NCBI GenBank assembly: GCA_963755755.1
Contig: CAVWLJ010000014.1
Location: forward strand, 248,001 to 312,000
From: DATKNA01 sp963755755
Lineage (GTDB): Bacteria > Actinomycetota > Actinomycetes > Actinomycetales > Kineosporiaceae
Reading direction: 5' to 3'
DNA length: 64,000 bases
The notes beneath the pieces are model-generated. The model searched no databases and was not told the origin of the DNA. It was given only the letters and a program-made list of their open reading frames with translations. Within the stretch, counting starts at the first letter, position 1; each line of letters begins with the position of its first letter. Shown in pieces: positions 54,340-63,814 of this stretch. The position numbers and the translations under genes were made by a program.

Positions 54340-55296
54340 ATGTCGTACCTCGAGAAGTTCGGTCAGATGTTCTTCGCCATCGGTCTGTTCGTCGCGATCG
54401 TGGCGGTGGTCCTGCTCGCCGTCGGCCGGATCGGGGGGTACCGCGGCGATCGCATCGTCGGGCGCACGTTCGTCGCGCCGACCCTGATCATGTTGGCGAT
54501 CGGCCTGATCTACCCCGCCGTCCTCACGATCTTCCAGTCGTTCAAGGACGCCAACGGAACCAGCTTCGTCGGGTTCTCCAACTTCACGTTCATCTTCACC
54601 GACTCGGACGAGCTCCTCACCCTGCGCAACACCGCCATCTGGACACTGATCACGCCGTTCGTGGCGACATTCATCGGTCTCATCTACGCGGTGCTCATCG
54701 ACCGGGCGCGGATCGAATCCTTCGCCAAGGCTCTGATCTTCCTGCCGATGGCGATCTCGTTCGTCGGCGCCTCCGTCATCTGGAAGTTCGTCTACGACTA
54801 CCGCCCTCCGGGGGCCCACCAGATCGGGTTGCTCAACCAGGTCCTGGTCTGGCTCGGCTTCTCGCCGCAGCAGTGGCTGCTCAACGATCCCCTGAACACG
54901 CTCTTCCTCATCGTCGTCATGATCTGGATCCAGTCGGGGTTCGCCATGACGCTCCTCTCGGCGGCCATCAAGAACATCCCGGAGGACATGATCGAGGCGG
55001 CACGGCTCGACGGCGTGTACGGGATCCGCATGTTCCGGTACATCACCATTCCGAGCATCCGCCCCACCCTGGTGGTGGTCCTCACGACGATCTCGATCAC
55101 AACCCTCAAGGTGTTCGACATCGTCCGGACCATGACCGGTGGATCGTTCAACACCTCGGTCATCGCCAACGAGTTCTACTCGCAGAGCTTCCGGGCGGGG
55201 AACCAGGGTCTCGGCGCGGCTCTTGCCGTGCTGCTCTTCATCCTCGTCGTCCCGATCGTCGTCTACAACGTCCGCCAGATGCGGGCCTCGGCCTAG
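54340..55296 (+). CDS. Sugar ABC transporter permease (AglF-like)
   Basis: ATG 54340 behind GGAGAAGGG; 318 residues, six to seven helices. The inner-membrane EAA loop is EAARLDGVYGIRMFRYITIPSI, contacting the ATPase. FVAPTLIMLAIGLIYPAVLTIFQSF and NFTFIFTD are typical MalF/AglF elements. It forms a heterodimer with the next permease. Confidence 0.92.
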   Translation: MSYLEKFGQMFFAIGLFVAIVAVVLLAVGRIGGYRGDRIVGRTFVAPTLIMLAIGLIYPAVLTIFQSFKDANGTSFVGFSNFTFIFTDSDELLTLRNTAIWTLITPFVATFIGLIYAVLIDRARIESFAKALIFLPMAISFVGASVIWKFVYDYRPPGAHQIGLLNQVLVWLGFSPQQWLLNDPLNTLFLIVVMIWIQSGFAMTLLSAAIKNIPEDMIEAARLDGVYGIRMFRYITIPSIRPTLVVVLTTISITTLKVFDIVRTMTGGSFNTSVIANEFYSQSFRAGNQGLGAALAVLLFILVVPIVVYNVRQMRASA

Positions 55297-55304
55297 GAGG
55301 CACG

Positions 55305-56216
55305 ATGACCACCAGCGCCCCACCGATCGGCCTGCCGACCAGCACGACGATCGCGACGACGGCGGCCCAGACCAAGAAGCGACTGACGTCCCCCTGGGCG
55401 TCGCTCGCCGCCATCCTCATCGCCCTGCTCTGGACGATCCCGACGTTCGGCCTGCTCGTCACCTCGTTCCGCAGGCCCCTCGACATCACCCGCAGCGGTT
55501 GGTGGACGGGCTTCGGGGGTCCCTGGACCATCGAGAACTACAAGACCGTCCTGAACACCAACCAGGGCGGCGCGACGTTCAAGGACTTCTTCGTCAACTC
55601 CATCGTCATCACGCTCCCCGCGGTCATCATCCCGCTCACGGTCGGGGCGCTCGCCGCCTATGCGTTCGCCTGGATCAACTTCCGCGGCAGCGCCTTCCTC
55701 TTCGTCTGCGTCTTCGCGCTGCAGATCGTCCCCATCCAGGTGACGATGATCCCGCTGCTCTCGCTCTACGTGAAGGCGGGCCTTGCCGGGACGTTCTGGA
55801 CGGTCTGGCTGTCGCACTCCATCTTCGCGCTGCCGTTGTGCATCTTCATCCTGCACAACTTCATCTCGCAGGTGCCGCGCGAGCTCGTGGAGGCGGCTCG
55901 CGTGGACGGCGCCAACCACGTCCGGCTGTTCCTCTCGGTCATGCTGCCGCTGCTGCGGCCGGCGCTCGTGGCGTTCGGCATCTTCCAGTTCCTCTGGGTC
56001 TGGAACGACCTGCTCGTCGCGTTGGTGTTCGCAGGCGGTTCGCCGGACATCCTGCCGCTCACCGTGGCCCTCGCGAACCTCGCCGGCACGCGCGGCACGG
56101 CCTGGTATCTCCTGGCCCCGGGTGCCTTCATCGCGATCGCCGTCCCGGTCGTCCTGTTCCTCTCGCTGCAGCGCTACTTCGTCCGCGGGCTGCTCGCGGG
56201 CAGCGTCAAGGGCTGA
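55305..56216 (+). CDS. Sugar ABC transporter permease (AglG-like)
   Basis: ATG 55305, five bases after AGGAGG; 303 residues. Six helices and the EAA loop VEAARVDGANHVRLFLSVML. TIENYKTVLNT and FQFLWVWNDLLVALVF are MalG/AglG landmarks. It ends the operon; a strong terminator follows at 56232. Confidence 0.92.
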   Translation: MTTSAPPIGLPTSTTIATTAAQTKKRLTSPWASLAAILIALLWTIPTFGLLVTSFRRPLDITRSGWWTGFGGPWTIENYKTVLNTNQGGATFKDFFVNSIVITLPAVIIPLTVGALAAYAFAWINFRGSAFLFVCVFALQIVPIQVTMIPLLSLYVKAGLAGTFWTVWLSHSIFALPLCIFILHNFISQVPRELVEAARVDGANHVRLFLSVMLPLLRPALVAFGIFQFLWVWNDLLVALVFAGGSPDILPLTVALANLAGTRGTAWYLLAPGAFIAIAVPVVLFLSLQRYFVRGLLAGSVKG

Positions 56217-56231
56217 ACCGGCTCGTCCGCA

Positions 56232-56269
56232 GTCAGGGCCGGTCACCCCCCAGGGTGGCCGGCCCTGAC
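56232..56269. terminator. Strong terminator after the importer operon
   Basis: GTCAGGGCCGG (56232-56242) pairs with CCGGCCCTGAC (56259-56269), with six further inner pairs (one T-G) around a CCCA loop. It separates the importer from the convergent hisF gene and can serve both directions. Confidence 0.85.
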
Positions 56270-56305
56270 CGCTGTCGGCGCCCGCCAGGTGCGCGCCGAG
56301 CGAGG

Positions 56306-57167
56306 TCAGTGCGCGGTGGGCTCGGGCCGCGGTCGGACGGGTCCGCCCTCCGTCCCGCCGTGCCGGCTCGCGGCCTCGGCGGTGGGCCGTACCGGCAGGC
56401 CGAAACGGTCGGCGAGTTCCCGCTTCACGTCGTCGACCGTGTAGTTCTGCTCCAGCCGCGGCGAGTACAGCATCGAGCTCACGATGGCGGCGGAGGCGCC
56501 GGCCTGGAAGGCGCGGGCGACGTGCTCGGGGGTCCCCGCGCCGCCGGACGCGATCACGGGGACGTTCACCGCGTCGGCCACGGCCTGAGTGATCTCCAGG
56601 TCGTAGCCGGTGTGCGTGCCGTCCTGGTCGATGCTGTTGACGACGATCTCGCCGGCGCCGAGGTCCTCGCCGCGCCGGGCCCACGCCAGGGCGTCCATAC
56701 CGGTGGGCACGCGGGCCCCGTCGATGAAGACCTCGTACCCGCTCGGGACCTCCGGCGTCCGCTCGACCTGCTTGACCTGCATGCTGAGCACCATGCACTG
56801 ACGGCCGAACTCCTTCGAGCCCGGCGGTGACGATGGCGGGGTCGCGCACGGCCATCGAGTCGATGCTGATCTTCTCCGCGCCGGCGGCCAGCACCGCGTG
56901 CATGTCCTCGAGGTCGCGCACGCCGCCGCCGACCGTCAGCGGCACGAAGATGTTCTCGGCGACCGCCCGGACGGTCTCGAGATCGGCGCGGCGCCGCTCC
57001 GGGCTCGCGGTGATGTCGTAGAAGACGACCTCGTCCACACCCTCGGCGTACATGCGCCGGGCGACCTCGGCCGCGTCCCCGACGTCCACGTTGTCCTGGA
57101 ACCGGCGCGCCTTCGTGACGCGGCCGCCCTTGACGTCGAAGCAGGCGATCACTCGCGTGGTCAGCAC
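56306..57167 (-). CDS. hisF: HisF: imidazole glycerol phosphate synthase cyclase subunit, frame broken once
   Basis: GTG 57167, inside the end of hisH. VIACFDVKGGRVTKARRF carries the first catalytic Asp (ACFDV); VPLTVGGGVRDLEDMHAVL, GAEKISIDSMAV follow. At about 56818-56822 the frame shifts, then CMVLSMQVKQV, EVFIDGARVPTGMDALAWA, EIVVNSIDQDGTHTGYDLE (second Asp) and VIASGGAGTPEHV. The length, 862 bases, shows one extra base. The tail VRPTAEAASRHGGTEGG is longer than usual. It uses ammonia from HisH to form imidazole glycerol phosphate and AICAR. Confidence 0.93.
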
Positions 57168-57796
57168 GCGGGCACCTCGGCCAGCTCCTGCGGCTGCAGC
57201 TGCGCGAAGGCGGTGAGCAGGGCGAGCCCGACCGGACCGCTCTTCTCGATGTGGAACTGCGTCGCCATGACGTTGCCGCGTGCCACCACCGACGCGAACT
57301 CGGCGCCGTACCGGGTGACGCCGGCGACGTCGCTCTCCTGCGCGGGGAGTGCGTGGAAGGAGTTCACGAAGTAGAAGTGGGCGCCCTCGGGCAGGGCGCG
57401 GGCGAAGGGGTGCTGCGACTGTGGCCGCACCGCGTTCCACCCCATGTGCGGCACGCGCAGGCCCTCGCCGCGGAAACGGACGACCTCGCCGGGCAGCCAG
57501 CCGAGGCAGTCGACGTCCCCCTCGGAGCTGTGCTCGAACAGCACCTGCAGGCCGACACAGACGCCGAGGAACGGCAGGCCCTCGTTGCGCACGACGCGGT
57601 CGAGGTGCTCGGTCCAGCCCCGCTCGCGCAGCGAGGCCATCGTGACGTCGGCCGCCCCGACACCCGGGAGGATGAGGCGGTCGACGTCAGCGGCTTCGTC
57701 TGGGGTGGCGACGAGGCGCGCCTCGAGGCCCAGATGGTGCAGCGCGAAGAGGACGCTCTGCGCATTGCCCGTCTGGTAGGTGATGACGCCGATCAC
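57161..57796 (-). CDS. hisH: HisH: imidazole glycerol phosphate synthase glutaminase subunit
   Basis: GTG 57796 directly abuts the stop of the upstream gene. 211 residues, intact. The class-I glutaminase triad is Cys80 in LGVCVGLQ, His182 and Glu184 in FHIEKSG. It feeds ammonia to HisF, whose gene overlaps its end. hisA is not between hisH and hisF as in many his operons and no other his gene is in the window, so this pair is either separated from the main operon or a second copy. Confidence 0.93.
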   Translation of the reverse strand: MIGVITYQTGNAQSVLFALHHLGLEARLVATPDEAADVDRLILPGVGAADVTMASLRERGWTEHLDRVVRNEGLPFLGVCVGLQVLFEHSSEGDVDCLGWLPGEVVRFRGEGLRVPHMGWNAVRPQSQHPFARALPEGAHFYFVNSFHALPAQESDVAGVTRYGAEFASVVARGNVMATQFHIEKSGPVGLALLTAFAQLQPQELAEVPAC

Positions 57797-58309
57797 TCAG
57801 CCATGGTACCGGCGGCCGTCGTCCGGGCCGCTGCCTCGGTCCCACCCCGCGTTAGCCACGAGCGCGGCGATCGGTGGGAGCACCATGGCGACCAGGGACA
57901 TCCCGACGGCGACCGGCACCGACCAGAGCCGGACCACGCCCCAGGCGAGGATCAGCAGGCCCAGACAGGTGCCCATGATGAGGAGATAGCGGCGGGCGCG
58001 GACCGTCTCGCTCACGGGCGGCCGGGGTGCCCGCGGAACACGCGGACGGTCCTCCGTCACGGGACGGTACGGCGGCACGGCCGAGGTCGGCTGCCAGTGA
58101 GCGCCCTGCCGCATCCGGTGGACGACCACCGCGGCGTTGACCCCCGCCAGGACCGCGATCGCCGCGAACACGAGCCCGAGCACCCGCTCCCCGGCGGCGA
58201 ACATGATCGAGGCGGCGATGGCCCAGCACACGGCCCCGGCCAGCGTCAGTGCGAGCCGCAGCCCCAGCGCGCTGCGCGCATGTACAGGTTCGTCGCCCGT
58301 CCGCGACAC
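57797..58309 (-). CDS. DUF6343-DUF3099 membrane fusion protein
   Basis: 170 residues, intact. The first half (SALGLRLALTLAGAVCWAIAAS, two helices, VVVHRMRQG) matches DUF6343; the second half (RARRYLLIMGTCLGLLILAWG, PPIAALVANAGWD) matches DUF3099. The two are separate proteins in many actinobacteria. The stop touches the hisH start, so the gene is co-transcribed with hisHF. Function unknown. Confidence 0.7.
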   Translation of the reverse strand: MSRTGDEPVHARSALGLRLALTLAGAVCWAIAASIMFAAGERVLGLVFAAIAVLAGVNAAVVVHRMRQGAHWQPTSAVPPYRPVTEDRPRVPRAPRPPVSETVRARRYLLIMGTCLGLLILAWGVVRLWSVPVAVGMSLVAMVLPPIAALVANAGWDRGSGPDDGRRYHG

Positions 58310-58416
58310 CTTGGGCCCTTCGACGTGCTCCCGTCACCGCACGGTGACCTCGACGCTCCAGTCTCCCTCCACCGCGTACGGCCGTCGCGGTCAGCGGTCC
58401 GCACGATGCCGCTCGC

Positions 58417-61390
58417 TCACTCCGCCGCGACCGGCTGCTCCGTCAGGTCGCCGTCCAGCTCCGCCAGCACGTCGTCGAGCAGCTGCTCGACCGGCACCGC
58501 CCGGCCCGCCTGGTTCATCGCCGCCGCGAGCCCGGGCGCCCAGGGAACGTCCCCGACCCGGCCGCCCAGTGGCGGCAGATCCGACCGGACCGACGCCTGG
58601 TAGATCTCGACGGACATCCGCCACGGGCTCGCGTCGAACCGCTCGACGAGCTCGCTGCCGAGGCAGATCCCGGGCTGGTCGAAGTCGGTGAGGAAGCGGA
58701 GCCGGGCGCCGCCGGCGTGCAGCCGCTGCAGCAGGTCCAGCACCAGCGGGTCGAGACCGCCGTCCGCGTGGACCACCGCGACCGTGCCGCCGAAGCGCTC
58801 GGCCACGGCCTCGAGGACCCGGGCGTTCCCGACGACCAGGATGTCGGGCGAGCCGCCCGGCAGCGCGGCCCAGTTCGGCCCCGCCTCCCGGAGGTCGCGA
58901 GCCGGTGACGTGCACGGGCAGGCCCGCCTCGGCGGCGAGCTGCCAGCGCCGGCCGGAGCCCGACTCGGCAGGCACGACACCCAGGGCGAGGCACGTGGTC
59001 GAGACGAGGTCCACGAGGACGCCGAACCGCGCCCAGAGCCGCCGGCGTGCGGTGGCTTCGGTGGGGACGCCGGTGCCCGCCGCCGCCGCGAGCCCGCGGA
59101 GCACGAGCGCCGCCACGGCGGACCCCTCGTCGAGCGCGTGCTCGTCCCCGGCCACCTCCGCGGCGAGCTCGGACCGCACCCGCCACGCCGTGGCGGCGCC
59201 GGTCGCGGTGTCCGCGGCTGTCAGTGCGCCCAGGAGCTCCAGCGCGGCGAGCACCTCCGTGTCCGTGAGCCCGCCGTCGCCACCGACGACGTCCCGCCGG
59301 ACCGTCTCCAGCCAGGTCGCCGTCCACGGCAACGCGGCGAGCCGGGGGTGCGCGTCGAGCCACTCCTGGGCGGCGCGCACCGGGGCCGTGCGGCTCTGGG
59401 CCCGCGCGCGGCGACCGGCGGCGGGCACGAAGCGCTCCGCGGCGATCGCGAGCGGCAGCCCCGCGGTCACCGCCACGATCCGCTCGAGCAGGGCGAGATC
59501 CACCCGGGTCGCGGCGCGCACGGTGGGGACGCCGAGCAGCCCGGCGAGCGCCCGCCGGCCCGACTGGTCCAGGCCGCGGACGTCGACGGCGGGTGCGTCG
59601 TGCCGGCTCCCGCCCTGCAGCGCGTCGCGGACGGCGACCCACAGCGGCGTCAGCGCGGGATCGGCCAGGTCGGGGCGCGGCGGGATCGCGAAGCGCTGAG
59701 CCGCCTCGGCGCGCGGGTCCGGAGCGTCCTCGCCGTCCTGGACCTCGGCGCTGTCGGGGGTGTCCGGCGTGTCGACGATGGCGACGTCGGGCGCAGGGTC
59801 ACGGAGGTCACGGAGGTCGGAGGTCGACCGTCCGCGCTTCCTCGGGCGGCGGCTCGGGTGCGTCGGCGGCGGGCCGGCGCAGCAGGCCGGAGAGGCGGGG
59901 CCTCGGCTCCGGCGTCGCCGGGGCGGCGTGTTCGGCCTCGACGTCCGGCGCGTCCTCGACGTCCGGCGCGGCCTCGACGTCGGGCGCTGCCTCGACCACC
60001 GACGTGTCCGGAGCGTCGTCCTGCGCCTGGCGGTCGTCGTGGACGCCGTCGGGCCGCGGCGGCACGGTGACCGACGGCGGAGGGCGGCACCGTGGCGCCG
60101 GGGAGGTCCGTGAGCGGAGCCGGGCGGTTCACGAGCGTCGCCAGCCGCGGCCGGATCGGCAGCGGTGGCCGGTCCGGGTCGGCGGCGGGCTCCAGGCTCT
60201 GGTGATCGTCGCCGGCCGGTGGCTGCTCCGTCGCGGAGGCGGACGATTCGGCCGGCGCGACGTCGTCCGCGTCCGGCGACGGCCATGCCACGAGCCGGTT
60301 CCAGCTCGGCAGGGGCTCGGGGTCGGCGGGAGGCTCGGCCGGCACGTCGAGCGGCACCGGCTCGAAGAGGTTCAGCTCCCGGTCGTGGTGCACCGCCGTC
60401 GGCGCCCGGTCGTGCCAGGCCCGAGGCCACGGGGGCTCGGAGGGCGCCTCCGCGGGCTGGTCGTGGGTCGGCTCGTCACCGCCGACGCCGATCACCTCGC
60501 CGGTGGGCTCGTCGGTCGGCTCGTCGGTGATCTCGTCGATCACCTCGTCGGTGATCTCGGTCCGCTCGTCGAACGCATCCTCGGCCGGCTCCTCGAGCCG
60601 CTCGTCCTGCGGCTCGTACATGCCTTCGGCGCCGCGGTCCTCGAGCCGCGTCTCGTCCGCCGGGAGGTCGCCGACCGGCTCCTCCTCACGGCTTCCGTGG
60701 TCGACCGGCTCCAGGGCCGATCCCTCGGGCTCATGGGACTCGTCCGGGGTGTCGTCGGGCACTGACGCTTCGGGGACGGACGCGTCCGTCGCCCACGCGC
60801 CGGCCAGGGACTCGTCCGGCACGGGCCGGTCCGGCGCCGGAGCCTCGGACGGCTCCTCGGTACCGGTCGTCGTCGTGCTGCGCATCGGGTTCGGACGCGG
60901 GTGCGTCGTCCCCGTGGTGGGCCGGCGGGGCGAACGGACGCGCGACCGGCGTCGTCCAGTCCGTCGTGCCGCCCGCCCGGCGCTCGGCGTCGTGCTCCTC
61001 CGCGTCCGGGCGACGGAAGGAGGTGTCGGTACGGGACTCGTCGAACCGGGCGAAGGCGCGGCGCAGTCCGCGGACGGGGCCGCGGTGGGCGGCGGGCGGT
61101 GGCTCCTCGGGCGGCGCGGAGAACGGCAGCAGCGTGGGCAATGCCTCGGGGTCGCGTGGCGCGCCCGGATCGATGTCGGTCGGCGGAGGGCCGGGGGCGT
61201 AGGACCGGCGCCTGCGGGAGCGCTCGTCCGGCGGCGGTTCGTACAGCCAGGCCAGCGACTCGGGCAGCTCGGGGTGGGGTTCGTCAGCGCGCGGGCCGCG
61301 CGTCCTCGTCTCGTCCACCGGGTCAACGGTCCTCTCGCACGTGCAGCACAGGGGCTCGTCGACGCCCCCACGCACGCGGAACTGTCTCAC
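58417..61390 (-). CDS. DUF2399/TIGR02679-like protein with long acidic N-terminal arm, frame broken about four times
   Basis: Four frame breaks (near 60885, 60070, 59815 and 58910) join into one open chain of about 965-990 residues; the start is ATG 61390 or GTG 61318 (VDETRTRGPRAD). The first 560 residues are Pro/Glu/Asp-rich and disordered-looking, with repeats such as EITDEVIDEITDEPTDEPTG and APDVEAAPDVEDAPDVE. From AEAAQRFAIPPRPDLADPA (about 59700) the sequence resembles TIGR02679: VDVRGLDQSGRRALAGLLG, then the DUF2399 Toprim-like end, ILVVGNARVLEAVAERFGG, RLRFLTDFDQPG (DxD kept) and SPWRMSVEIYQ. The Glu expected in the first motif (family ENP) is replaced by GNA. JetD of Wadjet systems belongs to this class; no jetABC partners are present. 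Joining arm and domain into one gene is my inference. Confidence 0.55.
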
Positions 61391-61546
61391 ATCCAGGCCC
61401 GGCAGGGGCCTGCGCCGCCCGTTCGAACGGGCACGCGGAACTGTCTCACATCCAGGCCCGGCAAGGGCCCGCGCCGCCGGTTGACGGGCACGCGGAACTG
61501 TCTCACATCAGAGGGTCCGCTCGGGGCCCGTGCCGCCCGTCATCGG
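61373..61546. repeat. Three tandem repeats of 57-59 bp with stem-loops
   Basis: Copies start at 61373, 61432 and 61489, each with CACGCGGAACTGTCTCACAT at its left end. Copies 1 and 2 then share CCAGGCCCGGCA and GGGCC; copy 3 diverges after CATC. On the minus strand each unit reads a hairpin (CAGGCCC...GGGCCTG) followed by GATGTGAGACAGTTCC. The junction of copies 1 and 2 holds the palindrome GCCCGTTCGAACGGGC (61418-61433). The array lies between two same-direction genes and overlaps the earliest start of the downstream one. Confidence 0.85.
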
Positions 61547-61573
61547 ATGTCCGACGTGCCCGGAACACCCCGA

Positions 61574-61900
61574 TCAGCTGAGGCCCTCCGCGGCGCGCTC
61601 CTCGCGCAGAAGGTCGGCGAACTCGTCGGTGTGCAGCTGGGCGAGCCGGTCGAGAGCCCGGGAGCGTGCGCGCCGGGCACGGACCTCCGGGTCGCCGTGA
61701 CCACGGATGTCCCGGACCGGGGTCGTCTGCACCCGCGGCGCTCTCGTCGTCACCGTGGTCGTCGCACTCGGCCGGCTCGTCACGGTCGCGGCCGCGGCGG
61801 CCTTGGCGGCATCGGTCCGGCAGATCTCGGAGTCCCCGTCGAAGTCCTCGACCGGCAGGACCTTGCGGCACTTCTGGCAGCGGCGCCAGTTCGCGGCCAT
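61574..61900 (-). CDS. Small Cys-containing (zinc-ribbon-like) protein
   Basis: ATG 61900, 108 residues. NWRRCQKCRKVLPVEDFDGD and SEICRTDAAK carry CxxC plus a third Cys; the fourth ligand expected for a zinc ribbon (CxxC) is Asp here. The rest is a Thr/Ala-rich linker and a charged helix (RARRARSRALDRLAQLHTDEF). Similar short proteins are found near envelope or housekeeping genes in actinobacteria; no function known. Confidence 0.65.
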   Translation of the reverse strand: MAANWRRCQKCRKVLPVEDFDGDSEICRTDAAKAAAAATVTSRPSATTTVTTRAPRVQTTPVRDIRGHGDPEVRARRARSRALDRLAQLHTDEFADLLREERAAEGLS

Positions 61901-62035
61901 CTACTCCCCGTCTCTCGTCTTCTGTGCTCCACACCCTACGAACGCCACCGCCCGGCCACGATTCCCCGGCGCGGCGCCGAGCACGCCACCGCCCCCGGCC
62001 GGCGAGCGGCGCGGGGGCGGTGGGATGCGGCGGGC

Positions 62036-62980
62036 TCAGTACTCGCCGAGGACGTCGACCACGAGGACGACGGCTTGCGTGGAGGAGCTCGTCGGCTTGG
62101 GGCCGAGGACGACGGCGCGGCTGCCGATCGTCGCGCTCTTGAACGCGGTCGCGGCCTGCAGGAGGTCAGTCCCGGAGACGACCTGCGGGCCGGGCCCGCT
62201 CCAGGTCGACTGCGTCGTCTTGCCGGTCTTCGCGTCGGCCTGCACGAGCTGCACGACGAAGCTCTTCTTCGGGTCGATCGCCGGGCCGCTGCCCTTGAGC
62301 AGCAGCGCCGACTGCGGGTCCTTGGCGAGCTTGACGCCCTTGACGGAGGTGACGCTGGGCACGGTGCCGGACGCCGACTTCACCGCGGGGAAGCCGGTCG
62401 GCAGCTTGCCCGCCGGCGTTCCGTTGGCGGTGGCCGTGGCGTCGTAGCTGCCCAGCACGTCGACCACGAACAGCAGCGTGTGCCCGGCGAGCGGCTGGGA
62501 CGCGTCCGCCTTGGCGCCGTACGCCTGCGCCGGCGGGATGGTCAGGAGCAGGCGACTGCCGGCCTTCTGCCCGACCAGGCTCTTGTCCCACCCGGGGATG
62601 ACCGCGTTCTTGCCGATCGGCGTCGCCAACGGGGCCTTGCGGTCGTAGGAGTTGTCGAAGACGTTGGGCTTGCCGTCCTTCGGGTCCCAGGTCTGGCCCA
62701 GGTAGTTGACGACGATGCTCTGCCCCGAGGCCACGGCGGGGCCGGTCCCGGGCTTGAGGACGTCGGTGGTGAGGCTGCTCGGCGCGGTCTTGTTCGGGAC
62801 CGTGAGCGTCGGCTTGTCGCCGAAGCCACCGGTCACGCCGACGCCGACGCTGGTGTTCGCGGTCCCGGAGGACGACGAGGAGGACGAGGAGCCGGAGGAG
62901 CCGCCGCAGGCGGCCAGGGCGAGGGGGGCGAGCAGGCTGGCGGCGACCATGGCGGCACCGCGGCGTGCGGACAGCTTCAC
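62036..62980 (-). CDS. FKBP-type peptidyl-prolyl isomerase lipoprotein
   Basis: GTG 62980, 314 residues, intact. Signal with lipobox LALAAC, Ser-rich linker (about 25-45), then an FKBP domain: SIVVNYLGQTWDPKDGKPNVFDNSY is read from about residue 90 (short pieces VVNYLGQTW, VFDNSY), VIPGWDKSLVGQKAGSRLLL and IPPAQAYGA, TLLFVVDVLG. A second, degenerate FKBP-like half follows (SFVVQLVQADAKTGKTTQ, AVVLVVDVLGEY). It folds proteins outside the membrane. Confidence 0.88.
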   Translation of the reverse strand: MKLSARRGAAMVAASLLAPLALAACGGSSGSSSSSSSSGTANTSVGVGVTGGFGDKPTLTVPNKTAPSSLTTDVLKPGTGPAVASGQSIVVNYLGQTWDPKDGKPNVFDNSYDRKAPLATPIGKNAVIPGWDKSLVGQKAGSRLLLTIPPAQAYGAKADASQPLAGHTLLFVVDVLGSYDATATANGTPAGKLPTGFPAVKSASGTVPSVTSVKGVKLAKDPQSALLLKGSGPAIDPKKSFVVQLVQADAKTGKTTQSTWSGPGPQVVSGTDLLQAATAFKSATIGSRAVVLGPKPTSSSTQAVVLVVDVLGEY

Positions 62981-63073
62981 GAGGAACCTTCGACGGCGAG
63001 GAAAACGGACTCGCCCACGGTAACGGCCCGACCTGTGCCTGCCGTTCCCGCAGCGGCCGAGGAGAATCCGGGG

Positions 63074-63812
63074 ATGGGCCCGCGCATCGACCTGAACGCC
63101 GACGTCGCCGAGTCGTTCGGCCGCTGGCGGCTCGGTGACGACGAGGCGCTGCTCCCGTTGCTGACCAGCGCGAACGTGGCCTGCGGCTTCCACGCGGGCG
63201 ATGCAAGGACGATCCGCGGGACGGTGGCCGCGTGCGCCGACCTCGGCGTCGTCGTCGGCGCCCAGGTCTCCTACCGCGACCTCGCCGGGTTCGGGCGCCG
63301 CGCCATGGAGGTCGACCCGGCGGACCTCGAGGCCGACGTGCTGTACCAGATCGCCGCCGTCGACGGGCTCGCCCGGACAGCCGGCGTCCGGGCCCGGTAC
63401 GTCAAGCCGCACGGGGCGCTCTACCACCGGGTGCTCGACGACGAGGGCCAGGCGGCGGCCCTCGTCGCCGCGGTGCTCGCCTGGGACCCCTCGGCGTCCG
63501 TGCTCACCCAGCCCGGTGGCCGGCTGGCCGCGCTGGCGGCGGACGCCGGGCTCGCCGTCGTCGGCGAGGCCTTCGCCGACCGCGGGTACGGCGACGACGG
63601 CCGGCTGCTGCCCCGCTCCACGCCCGGCGCGGTGCTGACGGATCCGCGAGCGGCCGCCGACCAGGCGGTCCGGCTGGCGACGGCCGGCCGCTTCGGGTCG
63701 CTCTGCGTGCACGGCGACACCCCGGGCGCCCCGGCCATCGCCGCGGCGGTGCGCTCGGCGCTCGCCGGAGGCCGGCGTCCAGGTCGCCCCGTTCGCCGAC
63801 GGCGGGCGCTGA
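63074..63812 (+). CDS. pxpA: PxpA: 5-oxoprolinase subunit A (LamB/YcsF family), frame broken once
   Basis: ATG 63074. RIDLNADVAESFGRW is the family start (LNxDxxESFG), followed by SANVACGFHAGDA, GAQVSYRDLAGFGRR and VKPHGALYH. TQPGGRLAALAADAGLAVVGE and FADRGYGDDGRLLPRS are also conserved. After RSALAG one extra G near 63770 breaks the frame; the correct frame gives AGVQVAPFADGGR and TGA 63810-63812. About 245 residues. PxpABC opens 5-oxoproline to glutamate using ATP. Confidence 0.92.
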
Positions 63813-63814
63813 CG

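Noticed and set aside
945..63775. Treating all frame-broken genes as pseudogenes or programmed frameshifts
   Set aside because: Breaks lie at random places in many unrelated genes, without slippery heptamers plus structure, and most are fixed by one base in a G/C run.
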